DNA from: Xiphophorus maculatus
Taxonomy: Eukaryota; Chordata; Actinopteri; Cyprinodontiformes; Poeciliidae
NCBI RefSeq assembly: GCF_002775205.1
Contig: NC_036459.1
Coordinates: 19,080,312-19,144,311, forward strand
Length of the DNA: 64,000 bases
Reading direction: 5' to 3'
The position numbers were made by a program, and so were the translations under genes. A model generated the notes under the pieces. The model was not told the DNA's origin, did no database searches, and saw only the letters and a list, made by a program, of their open reading frames with translations. Below, in pieces: positions 14,001-24,124 of the stretch (the first letter of the stretch is position 1; each line of letters starts with the position of its first letter).

Positions 14001-17000
14001 GAACAGATAGTGACTCGCTCCTTCCCCATCGCCTCTCTGACCAAGGAGAAGAGGATCTCTGTCACTCTAACCATGGACCAATTTGTCCAGGAGGGCCTTC
14101 AGCTCCGATCCTGCACCTTCCAGGTACTTACCTCTCACAATCAGCGACCCTCTGGTAGACCTTCGCCTGTAACCCACAGGTGATCAGATGTCCTTCTCTT
14201 TCTGTCTTACCTGCAGCTAATGAAAATTGCTTTTGATGAAGAGGTGGCATCAGACCTGGCTGAGAGTTTCAGGAAGCACTTACACAAGCTGCGCTTTCCT
14301 CAGCATGTCCAGGGCACCTTTGCTTTCACAGTTGGTCAAAGTGGCAAGCTGGTGTTGGAGCCCAAAACCAAGGATAAGAACCAGTCATTAAAGTAAGAGG
14401 CAAAAAGACTTTTATTCAGATAAATCAAATAGCTCAGTTTTCACTCCTTTAGCTTGACTTTATCCATTGGCCCAAGCACACCAAGTCTCACTAACTGGTG
14501 AGGAGTGTTGTAATAGTTTGTTTTGATTTTTTTGTAACTTGACATTTCATTATTTCATCAAGTACTCAGAACTCTGAAAGCAGACGAGCCATTAGAATTG
14601 GTTGTTTGTTGGGCCATATACAGGAGGGATTTACTTTGAGGCTAGTTTATGACAAAGTGTCAGTGTTCTGACTGGCCTCATGAATCATTTATGTGCCTTG
14701 ATAAAATGATGCTGTGAACATAGGAAGGTTAAACTGGATACTTGTGAATCATGGTTTTCTGTTTATGCATTAGTGTCACATAGATAAAGCACTGAGAACA
14801 TAAGATGATTTAGAAAACTGGTTAATTCTAAAGATCAACTCAGTGGAGATTTATATTTAATTTATTGCTGATTAGCAATAAATTTTATGTAGATATCCTC
14901 CAACCAAACCTCCAGATTACAACATATAAATGTTGCAAAATGGCTGCTATTGCTATGTCCTTAATTTTAGGTGATCAGTTGATGCTTACATGTAAAGCCA
15001 ATTTTATCCACCGATCTTACGTACCGCTGCAAAAATCTGAAAAAAGGTCTCATTTTAAAATGTGAACAATTTTAAGGAAGGTATTGTACGGTGGCCGACT
15101 ACGGTGGCCGACAGGTGCAAATGCGCAGCAAAAGAGAAAACATGCAAACAAAAAAGAAGACACCCCCGAATGAAATGCAGCAAACAAAAAGAGAGACGCA
15201 AACACCCCCGAATGAAATGCAGCAAATAAAAAGAGAGACGCAAACACCCCCGAATGAAATGCAGCAAATAAAAAGAGAGACGCAAACACCCCCGAAAGAA
15301 ATGCAGCAAACAAAAAGTGTTGAAAACGGAAGTGCTCCAGACCACTAGGGGGAGTCAAAGAAAATAGTATTCATTTCTATGGGACCAGATGCAAGATTCA
15401 GAGAAAGAAATTTGAAAGAAAGTAAAGGTATCTCTCTGAATCTTGCATCTGGAAAGTGTGATTATTGTGAGAAGTCTGAAACAATAGAGCATGTTATTTT
15501 AGAGTGTTGTAAGTATGAAGAAGAGAGAAGATGCATGCTGAGAGAGTGTGTAGGTATTAAAGAAAGGTTTAATTTAATAGAATTTTTGAGGAGAGATTTC
15601 GGGAGTAGACATATTCAAATAATTATTCGGTATCTTAAAAAAACAAAGCTATTTCATAGGATATGAGTAGAGCAAGTTGGGTGTGAATGTGTAAAGAATA
15701 TCAAAGAGGGGTATATAAAGTTATAAGCAAGTTGGATAATATAAGCAGGTGTGTATGTGTGGGGGTATGTTTAATCAGGAGTTAATGGAGGGAAAAGGTA
15801 GAAAGTGAAAGTTTATAGACCATCTCGAACCACACTCCATACTGGTAAGTGGCGGTAATGCTACTGTAAGTTTGTTGCCAACCGCCAATAAATACCAAGA
15901 AGAAGAAGAAGAAGAAGAATCTTGCATCTGGTCCCATAGAAATGAATGCTATTTTCTTTGACTCCCCCTAGTGGTCTGGAGCACTTCCGTTTTCAACACT
16001 TTTTGTTTGCTGCATTTCATTCGGGGGTGTTTGCGTCTCTCTTTTTATTTGCTGCATTTCATTCGGGGGTGTTTGCGTCTCTCTTTTTATTTGCTGCATT
16101 TCATTCGGGGGTGTTTGCGTCTCTCTTTTTATTTGCTGCATTTCATTCGGGGGTGTTTGCGTCTCTCTTTTTGTTTGCTGCATTTCATTCGGGGGTGTCT
16201 TCTTTTTTGTTTGCATGTTTTCTCTTTTGCTGCGCATTTGCACCTGTCGGCCACCGTAGTATTGTGATCCAAAGACTCCCCCTGCTTTGTGAGTCACTTG
16301 CAAAGCAGCGGGAGTTTCTGAACCATTATGGTTTCTTAATGTAATTTCAGCATGAGTTATTTTGAAAATAAAAAAATATATAACATATCCCTCAGTTTTT
16401 TTCTATCTGAGTGGCAGTGTGGCTACTGAACCTGGATACCAAATAAAAGTTAGAATAAGTCTTTGGGTTTAGGCAGCAATATGAGTTTTAGTGGAGAATC
16501 ATAATAATAAGAAAAAATCAGAAACGCACAAAAAACGCAACCATAATAAATGAACAAAGTATTAATAAATCCGAATGTGTATCCATGTGACAATTTGTCA
16601 GATTTACTTTTAGATTTTCTCAATTTCAGATTTCAAAACCCCAAAAAGAACCAGCTGTAAGCTACTCAGAGTGATCCACATTGATACAAATCTTTGAGTA
16701 TGTCCTTATCCTCTTCAGGACGCTTTCCAAAAACTTGGTGAAGAATGCAAAGAGAACCATTAGTCGTCAGTATGTGGGCAGGAAGAAGGAGGTTCCGGCC
16801 ACCTGGGAGAACAGGAGCAACTTCCAGTCGGAGCTGGATGAAGATGAAATCTCAGGTATTACAAGGAAAAAGGCCGATCAGTTTTTTAAGTCTTTGTTTT
16901 TCATCATTTAACAAATGAAATGAAATGAATCATGGGCCTAAAGTTTAAATCAACCAATTTTCTCCACAGTCTCAGAGGAAGTGGATCAGAGTGCCCTGAC

Positions 17001-20000
17001 TCTGTCCTCTACCATCCGCTCTTCAGACAGACAGACTATGAGCAACGTTGTGGAGCGCGCCTGTTGCCGTGACTACCAGCGCCTAGGTCTGGGCACGCTG
17101 AGCAACAGCCTGACACGATCTAAGAATGAGCCGTTCAGGATTTCTACAGCTAATCGCATGTACACAGTCTGCAGGAGGTACAGCAGCAGTAGTCGGTGTA
17201 CAAATGTAGAAGGCCTTTCAAAAGTGTTTATACCCCTTGAACATTTCCACGGCATATATATTGGTGAATTTTGTGGCGATTTTAAGTGAAAACAAGGTAA
17301 TGAAGTAATGTGAATTAAAGGAAATGACAAATAGTTTTCAAAATTTTTCTCAAACCCCAGGTTTTGAAAACTGAATCCTTTTTTGTCTATTTTACGTTGA
17401 TGCATCGTGTTGGTCTATGACATGAAATCCCAATAAAATCCATCAAAGCTATTGTTTGTACCTTGACAAAATTCGACAAATTTTCAGGGGTATGAATCCT
17501 TTTGCAAAGTGTGTAGAAAAGACAGACAGACAAATAAAAATGGCTCGACCTCTTGTGCTCCAGCTACCCCGGCCTGCTGATCATCCCTCAGAACATTCCG
17601 GACTCCACCATTCATAGGATCTGCCGCTGCTACAGACAGAATCGCTTCCCTGTTGTGTGCTGGAGACACTCACGAACCAAGGCCGTCCTGCTGCGCTCTG
17701 CAGGCCTTCATGCCAAGGGAGTCGTCAGCTTCTTCAAGTCTCCCAATGCGCCGACTGCAGGTACAACATTATGTCAGGCTGACTGTCTGGACACATTCCT
17801 GGTTTTCATTAAAATATGTCTTAGTAAACGTCTTTTCTAGATATTTTGAAGTCGTTTTGCTTCTAAACCCACAAGGTTCTGAGAACTGAGTAAATCTTCT
17901 GAAAGGTTTTCAACAAAAAGAGAGAAGTCCAGCTGCCTTCTGTTGCAGCTCTGTCATGACTGCAACTTATTGTGTAGCTCTTATTGGTGATCTTTGTGCA
18001 CACCATGTTCATGTTTATATTTTATTCATGTTTAGACTTTATACTAAGAGACAGTTGGGCTTCAAAGAAGTCACATATCACTTATTCTCCGAGCTGCATG
18101 CTGAATTAGTGAGGTGTTTATTTAATCAGATATAAAACATCCACTTTGTCAACTGTGCACAGGTACAGTCCTATGAATAAATATTTACACCATTTCAAGT
18201 TTATTCTGGCTGCGTTTTGATGACACGTTTGGCAGATTTTTTTCACTAAGGAAAAAAAGGTTAAGTAAATGATCATTACAAAACTTTATTTCATATTTAG
18301 TCAGGTTATCTTTTATCTGATAATAAAATGTTGGTGAAGTGTAGCAAACGATAAAGGGACAAGCACCTTTTAACTCCTCAGTTATTGGTGAAACGTAGAG
18401 CTCAGCTCAAGCCTAACATTTTGGTTTTTGTTTTTCATCTTACCTAGTGCCGTCTCAAGCAGACTCCACCAGCCTGGAGCAGGAGAAATACCTCCAAGCC
18501 ATCATCAGCTCCATGCCCTCCTACAGTGAGAGTACCGGCAGGAACACCCTGAGTGGCTTCACATCCACACACATGAACACCTCTGGTCAGTGCACACACT
18601 CTAAAAGCACATGTTGCTGTTAGAGGACCCTTGTCTGCAGGCTGACAGCTTTTGCCATCCACAGAGTCATCTGATAAGCTCAGGCAGCCGAAGATTGGAG
18701 ACCTGATGAAGCAGGTTCTGGGCAACAAGGAAGACGTCCCTGGAACCTTCAGCAGAGGAGGTGAGCTGCTAGTCTGTCCTCATAGTGAAATTAGAACTGA
18801 TCAGAGTTGATGGTGTGTCAGTGAACACACTCCTTTTACATCATGTGTGGAATCAGTGCAAACCAGTGAACCATCCTCCGTTGTGTAACGCTGTTGGTTA
18901 ATGAGCCGTCTCTGTCATTTGACCTCAGCACTTGGTCAAAAGGCGAAAGTCATCTCCCTCTCTCAGCCCAAAGTCTCTGGCAAAGCTAGGAACTCTCCTA
19001 GAGGTACAGTAGGCCACGCCCCCTCACTCTTCCTGCACTCCTCTCTAACCAATCAGATGTCTAACAGTAGCTTCAGTGTGGTGTTCTTCTGGGAAAAGCG
19101 GTGTCTCTGCAGACTAAGGGGTTTGTTGTTACTGCTTGTGTGTGTTGTGCATGCTGCTGCCGCTGCAGCTGGACTCTGACGTCCTGTTTGTTTCTGTTTG
19201 ATTCTCCCCTCCGCTGATTAATCATCATGATGTAGCAAAGTGAGCTGGGCAGTTTTTACTCATCACTGCCTTGCTTCAGAGCTTGGCTGGTAGTAGCTGA
19301 ATGTGACAGCAATCAGATGCTGACACATTCAAGGATCATTCCAGCTCTTTCAGCAAAACAGAATGATCCTTTAGAATGGTCTTCAACATGATGTGTTGAT
19401 TAAAGGTTCACATCACGATGTCTAGGAAGACTTGACTTTGTGTGTATGTGTGTCCCCTGCAGGTAAATGGGGCAGCATCCGGGGCAGTGGCCGTCTAAGT
19501 GCCTACAACCCAGACATTGGGACACGTTTGGCTGGGAAGGAATCTCCACAGCCCAACGGAGGGCCAAACGATCCATTATTCCTGCGCCAACAGAAAGCCT
19601 ACCTCTACATCATTGGGGACAAGGCCCAACTCAAGGTGAGAAGAAACATACTAAAGAATGTCACTGGTTATACTGTATGATCACAATAACAGGTTTACAC
19701 AAAAGAACTAGAAAATAGAACAGGTTAGTCTTCAGTTAGCTGCTCTTTTAGACAAAATATTTGTCTAAAATTGATTTAGACAAATTAAATTAATTGATAT
19801 TGATTTGACAAAAATGTGGTTGTTAAGTCAATAATCTGTGGTGTTTAACTTGTACATGGATTACTTGTCAGAACAGTTGAACTTCTGTAAAAATATTTGG
19901 ATGATCGGTGATACTACACTGATGATCTGTTCTCTCACCCAACAGGGCTGATTTTTAGCAGTTATTGAATGTCTGCTCTGATTATGGGTTGACATATGAT

Positions 20001-23000
20001 CTGCAGTAAAAGGCTAAGAAAACTTCATTATAAACTGCATTATAAAGTAATGAAATTCTAAACATTTCATTGCTTTATTTATAAAGCCAATTCCCATTAA
20101 AGATTTAACATATTAACCACTCTTTAAAGTTAACTAATTACATAACCAAAAGCTTTTTGAATTTCTAAATGAGCTAAATAAGTTGATTCACATGAGAGCT
20201 ACTTTATTAAGTGACCAAGGCATTTGAAAAAGATTTCCTTTCTGAGTATAAAACTTCAGGGTCATAAAAACATTCATGTGAATGACAGCTGTGTGGAATG
20301 CAGGCTGTTGCTCTAGATACTTTGGGAAAATCTGTTCTTTTGATAAAAGGTATCATATGGTCTGTTTTGGCACTCTGTCAAACTCATATGTGATGTTTGG
20401 TGGAAAAAAAATAAGTTGGTATTCATTAAATGTAAGTGAAGAGAATGATATGTTGTCATCAGGGAGGAAAGCAGGACTCGTTCCAGCAGTGGGAGGTGAT
20501 CCCCATCGAGGTGTGTGATGTGCGGCAGGTGAAGAACAGTTTCAAGAAGCTGATGAAAGCCTGCGTGCCGAGCTCCCAAACCACAGAGCCAAACATGAGC
20601 TTCCTGCGCCTCCTAGAGGACTCGGAGTGGATGACTCTGGTCAGTATTTATTGGTTTTACAGCTTTCCTTAAGTGTAGATGACAGGACTCTGACCTGAGT
20701 TGCCCGTGTTTCCAGTTGCACAGAGTGCTGCAGGTGTCTGTTTTGGTGGTGGAGCTACTGGACACCGGCTCCTCGGTCATGGTCAGCCTGGAGGATGGCT
20801 GGGATGTTACAACACAGGTTGGACCACGACAAAGATATGCAGCCCAACCTAAAATCTGCTTTTATTTGTTACTTTTTTTTATCAAGGAGTTCAAACTGTG
20901 TTTTTGTAGGTGGTGTCCCTGGTGCAGCTGCTGTCTGACCCATACTATAGAACTTTTGATGGTTTCCGACTGTTGGTAGAGAAGGAGTGGCTGTCGTTTG
21001 GCCACAGGTTCAGCCACAGGGGTGCGCAGACGCTGGGCAGCCAGAGCAGTGGTTTCACCCCCGTCTTTCTGCAGTTCCTCGACTGTGTACACCAGGTGGG
21101 TCAACATCTCTATCCAGGTCAGACTTTGCAGTGTTCCATCTCAGGCTACTCAGGGTTAGCAAGAAGCAAACACCTCAACTTGATGGATGAGGACCTCGGC
21201 ATTTTGTACTCATTGAGCTGATCGTGAGCTCCTGTGTTTACACAAGTGTCGAAGAAAAACCAAGGTGTTGCATTGGTTCAATAAAGACCAGACCTCCACC
21301 CAGGATGAAATGCTTTGGTGTGCTGAAACAAATGTTTGCAAACCTTAATGAACTCAAAGTTCTGAAAATAGTCTTACATCTTTAGACTTGACACTGTATT
21401 TGTCCTGTCTGAGACCACTCCTGGCTTACCTCTGACCTGGACTCAAAAAGATAAAACCCTCTGTGCAGAAATGTCAGCAGTCTTCAAGTTCCCTTCCTCT
21501 TTCTCTACATATGGTGTACATATGGCCATCTGTGTGTTTGTGGAGTTGAACCACAGAAAAAGAAGGCTTAAGAGCTTCCTGTTCTTAAGCCTGTAGTCAC
21601 ACATTTATAGAGCAAAACATTGAGTTTAACCAAGATGAAAATGTGTGTTTGAATGAGCTAAACAGCATAAAAACTGCTTCTTTGTTTAAAGAACTGTGTT
21701 GTCATCCTAAAAACCCTTCTGCATCCTTCAGATCCACCTTCAGTTCCCCATGGAGTTTGAGTTCAGCCAGTACTACCTGAAGTTCCTGGCCTACCATTAT
21801 ATGTCCAACCGCTTCCGCACCTTCCTGCTGGACTCGGACTATGACCGCATCGAGCTCGGTGAGCCACAGCTGCAGTAGATCTGCTCATGTTTCTCTGACT
21901 GTGCGGTTGTGTGACGCTGATCATTGTATGGATGTAGGAGTGTTGTACGAGGAGAAAAGCGACAGGAGAAATCCTCAGGTGTGCAAGTCTGTGTGGGACT
22001 ACATCGACAGACTCAACAAGAAAGCCCCCGTCTTCTACAACTACATGTACTCTCCAGAGGATGAGGAGGTGAGGGCAGCTTCCGTCTATCTTGTAGTGAC
22101 AGTTGCACTTGTTACTGAGGTTGAATGAAACCTAGACTCAGAATATTAATGGAATGTGACTCAGGAACATTTCGGGATTGTTTCAGGACGCAGAGTTCTT
22201 AAATCATTAAGACGAGGCTGATGTGGAAATGTGTTGCAGGTCCTGCGGCCATACACTTTCATTTCCAACCTGAAGGTGTGGGACTTCTACTTGGAGGAAA
22301 CTCTGTCTGATGGACCCCCATACGACTGGGAGCTGAGGAGCCGGCAGGAGAGCCTGGCAGAGGAGACAGCAGAGAAAGCTGACACCGGCGCTCCAAAGTC
22401 TCAGCGGCACATCGTGTGGCCGTGTTACGACAACCTAAGCAAAGTGATGCCCGACGCCATCACCAAACTGCTGCAAGATCTGCAGAACCTGGAGGCTGAG
22501 CTCGGCCAGACATCGGAGAAGTGGAAGGACACGTGGGACAAAATCAAGACCACACAGAGGACTGAGACCAAACTGGAAAGCAAAGTGAGATAAGAGTTTC
22601 ATTTCCCACCCACATACTCATAATGTTACCTAGTAACAGTTTCTATGCACAACATTTTGAGCAGTAGATCTGATTTTAAATGTGATTCTGAATATTTTCT
22701 CTCTCTCTTAACAGCCGTCATTCTCCAGTTCTCTGTTGATGTCCTCCAACCTAAGCCACCAGCGGCGATCCCAGGGTGTCTGCCTGCAGGACAGCAGAGT
22801 TGGATCTTCCATCAAGCTGGGTCTGGACTGTGAAGCTAGTGCCACGTCCACACCTGTCGCGGGTCGGCCGAGTACCAGCACACTCTACAGCCAGTTCCAG
22901 AGCACGGAGAGCGAGAACAGGTCTGTTCCCCGGAGGGCGGCCGTCTGTGAGGGGAAGCTCAGATGCTCCATCATTACCATCCATGTTTACTTCCACAAAC

Positions 23001-24124
23001 TCTGAGCATGCTCACTGCATGTGACATTGTTGCAGTTCACACAGAAAATCACACACAAGTCACAAATATTTGGAAATGTGAACTACTGCCAAAAAGTCAG
23101 AAGTGAGCATTAAGGCCTGCAGTGTGAACATAGAGACAGAATGTCCTCCTGAAACAAACAACAAAACCTGCAATATGCATCTAAATTTGAATGTCATGAA
23201 AAAGCTCATTAATTTCAGTAATTCATTTTAAAAAGTAAAATGCTGTTATGGTAGGTTAGAAAAGAGTATTAAGAAGCTGACTTTTCAGTGTTTTGTTAGC
23301 TGTGAACCACAATCCTCAAAATGAACAGAAATAAATATGACATAAATAATATGATGTTTACACCATGAAAAATATTTTTTAGAGTTTCAATTCCATGTTA
23401 ATTTATTGAGCTTCACCTGTGAACAGATCAAATGATTTTTCAAATGAGTTTTAACTGCTGATCATCCCATACCTCAACAGAACTGCTCTCATTTTTAACC
23501 CTTCTTCCCCATCAGGAGTTTTGAAGGCATTTTGTACAAAAGAGGAGCATTGCTGAAACCTTGGAAACCTAGGTGGTTTGTGCTGGATAAGACGAAACAT
23601 GAGGTGAAATTTATCACACAGCCCCACCGACCCAAACTAAAGAATACCGTTCTGATTGTGACCTCCTCCTGTCTCCAACATGGCTCTTTTTCCAGCTGCG
23701 ATATTACGACAGCAGGCAGGACAAAGACTGTAAAGGTGTGATTGAGCTGTCGGACGTGGAATCGGTCACAGTGGGAACACCTACCATGGGAGCACCGAAA
23801 AACGTTGAGGAGAAAGCCTTCTTTGATGTGAGTCTGCAAACATTTCTCTCCTTCAAATACAGAAACACTCATTATGGTGCAGAAACAAAATAGATCAACA
23901 CAAGACAGGAAAATACTTTCCAGTTTCCACTGTGTAAGAGTGCAGAGGATGTGAATATTTTCATAAGGCAAAAAGTATTCTGTGTATTTCAGTGGTTCTA
24001 ACTGTCCTCTCTCTCCCACTCTCAGCTGAAAACTTCCAAGCGCATGTATAACTTGTGTGCTCAGGAGAGTTCAAATGCCCAGCTGTGGATGGACAGTATC
24101 CAGAGCTCCCTGTCAGACGCCTAG
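5098..24124 (+). CDS. sbf1: SET-binding factor 1 (myotubularin-related 5), 3' 32 coding exons
   Basis: Exons: 5098-5175, 5611-5724, 5818-5946, 6623-6721, 6839-7046, 7288-7400, 8093-8242, 8452-8520, 8740-8889, 9011-9279, 9632-9804, 9887-9960, 13721-13913, 13996-14123, 14217-14392, 16719-16855, 16970-17177, 17564-17760, 18448-18585, 18665-18760, 18929-19003, 19463-19635, 20463-20639, 20716-20817, 20910-21095, 21732-21858, 21938-22068, 22240-22584, 22715-22920, 23516-23603, 23696-23827, 24026-24124. The frame stays open through all joins (4740 nt, 1579 aa; N-terminus off-window). In order: end of the DENN module ([16 protein letters not shown]), SBF2 region, GRAM (from residue 543), myotubularin-like domain ([14 protein letters not shown] near residue 840), and PH domain (1474-1579) ending in SDA. 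The phosphatase loop reads [10 protein letters not shown], lacking the catalytic Cys and Arg of CX5R, as expected of this pseudophosphatase. The family acts as a Rab-GEF and binds active MTMR2. The PH linker [12 protein letters not shown] favours SBF1 over SBF2. Confidence 0.95.
6240..6470 (+). mobile_element. tRNA-derived SINE in sbf1 intron 3
   Basis: A tRNA-like head (GCGGTTGCGCAGGGTT, then a B-box-like GGGTTTCAGTC) is followed by CTCTCTCTCAACCCACTTTCCTGTC and a tail ending in AATAAAATCC near GGAGCCAACAAAACC. A second copy with the same layout lies at about 37.99-38.14 kb. The shared head and tail make it a retroposon family rather than a working tRNA gene. Confidence 0.65.
9381..9591 (+). 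mobile_element. hAT-type miniature inverted-repeat element with 8-bp target duplication
   Basis: Terminal inverted repeats CAGGGGTGGGTAAC and GCCCACCCCTG bound a 211-bp element. The 8-bp direct repeat ATGTAACA flanks it exactly at 9373-9380 and 9592-9599, diagnostic of hAT-type transposition. It contains no coding sequence. It sits 101 bp after the donor of sbf1 exon 10 and 40 bp before the acceptor of exon 11. Confidence 0.9.
9961..11525 (+). other. sbf1 intron 12, first part, no recognised element
   Basis: Between exon 12 and the inverted-repeat transposon at 11.5 kb I recognise no exon, RNA gene or named repeat. A few short open frames occur but lack splice support or familiar protein motifs. 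Confidence 0.6.
12122..12509 (+). mobile_element. Tc1/mariner miniature element nested in the 1.9-kb element
   Basis: The termini CAGTACAGACCAAAAGTTTG and (reverse complement of the right end) CAGTACAGACCAAAACTTTG are inverted repeats. A TA dinucleotide flanks each side, the target duplication of Tc1/mariner elements. The interior keeps non-coding flanks of a Tc1 transposon but no intact transposase. Its position inside the larger element shows it inserted later. Confidence 0.9.
12725..12837 (+). pseudogene. Exon-like coding block carried by the transposon (possible DUF4806-like C-terminus)
   Basis: A polypyrimidine tract and TTTTTCAG precede an open block ending in TGA. It reads [21 protein letters not shown] and continues [15 protein letters not shown]. 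The TD-x-D-x-x-x-x-VKKWL...P-x-R pattern resembles the end of DUF4806-type proteins found in fish repetitive genes; this is a remembered resemblance, not a search result. A possible upstream first exon with an ATG lies near 11.89 kb with a donor GTAAGT near 12.02 kb, but its phase (0) does not join this block, which needs phase 1. It is not part of sbf1. Confidence 0.35.
15155..15325 (+). repeat. 42-bp minisatellite, left arm (4 units)
   Basis: The unit carries AATGAAATGCAGCAAA, a purine-rich AAAAAGAGAGACG and CAAACACCCCCG, with period 42. Because 42 is divisible by three, both strands give open frames of 14-residue repeats; these are not genes. Five inverted units occur in the right arm at about 16005-16200. 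Confidence 0.95.
15399..15917 (+). mobile_element. Non-LTR retrotransposon 3' end inside the foldback element
   Basis: The open frame to about 15666 contains [20 protein letters not shown] followed by CKYEEERR. This is the Cys/His-rich C-terminal motif (C-x2-C-x7-H-x4-C) of LINE ORF2 proteins. It is followed by a 3' UTR with GGTAAGTGGCGGTAATGC, then CCGCCAATAAATACC and an (AAG)n tail, a familiar ending of fish non-LTR elements. Only the extreme 3' end is present, as expected for 5'-truncated insertion. Confidence 0.75.
17215..17515 (+). mobile_element. Degenerate miniature element (AGGGGTATGAATCCTTTTGCAA type)
   Basis: The left end TTTCAAAAGTGTTTATACCCC and right end GGGGTATGAATCCTTTTGCA are inverted relatives. 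The interior contains the palindromic pair CCCCAGGTTTTG...CAATAAAATCC typical of a very common fish miniature DNA transposon. It starts 37 bp after sbf1 exon 17. The termini have decayed, so I do not give exact ends. Confidence 0.6.
18665..18760 (+). CDS. sbf1: sbf1 exon 20, 96-nt symmetric cassette
   Basis: It encodes [20 protein letters not shown] and twelve more residues between the myotubularin block ending HMNTS and exon 21. It starts and ends in phase 1 and its length is divisible by three, so skipping keeps frame. Acceptor CCACAG and donor GTGAGC are both good. I do not recall this segment in the main human SBF1 protein, so it may be an alternative exon. Confidence 0.8.
18929..19003 (+). 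CDS. sbf1: sbf1 exon 21, 75-nt symmetric cassette
   Basis: It encodes [20 protein letters not shown] plus RNSPR, a basic, serine-rich linker. It is symmetric (phase 1 at both ends). Its composition and position, directly before the GKWGSIR block, resemble the optional 26-residue insert known in human SBF1 isoforms. Alternative use is inferred from phase and family knowledge only. Confidence 0.8.

Larger units (their letters stand above)
15087..16258 (+). mobile_element. Foldback element with minisatellite arms and LINE core
   Basis: Two long inverted arms, 15087-15398 (312 bp) and 15918-16258 (341 bp), enclose about 520 bp. Each arm starts at its outer end with TACGGTGGCCGACAGGTGC, passes through tandem 42-bp units (four left, five right; core AATGAAATGCAGCAAA) and ends in GGGACCAGATGCAAGATT. 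The arms differ in length by exactly one 42-bp unit minus a 13-bp duplication of the outer tip on the left. The direct repeat GTATTG flanks the element at 15081-15086 and 16259-16264, indicating insertion by transposition. It lies in sbf1 intron 15. Confidence 0.85.

Noticed and set aside
15050..15358. Open frames of 85-102 codons on both strands with 14-residue repeats (PPNEMQQ..KRETQ and [14 protein letters not shown])
   Set aside because: They are translations of the 42-bp minisatellite, open in all frames because the unit is divisible by three and free of stops; they recur in mirror image at 15946-16344.
15155..16200. CRISPR-like array of direct repeats
   Set aside because: Units are directly tandem with no unique spacers and lie in a vertebrate transposable element.
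23495..24019. 174-codon minus-strand frame across sbf1 exons 30-31
   Set aside because: Antisense to well-supported PH-domain exons and without recognisable domains.
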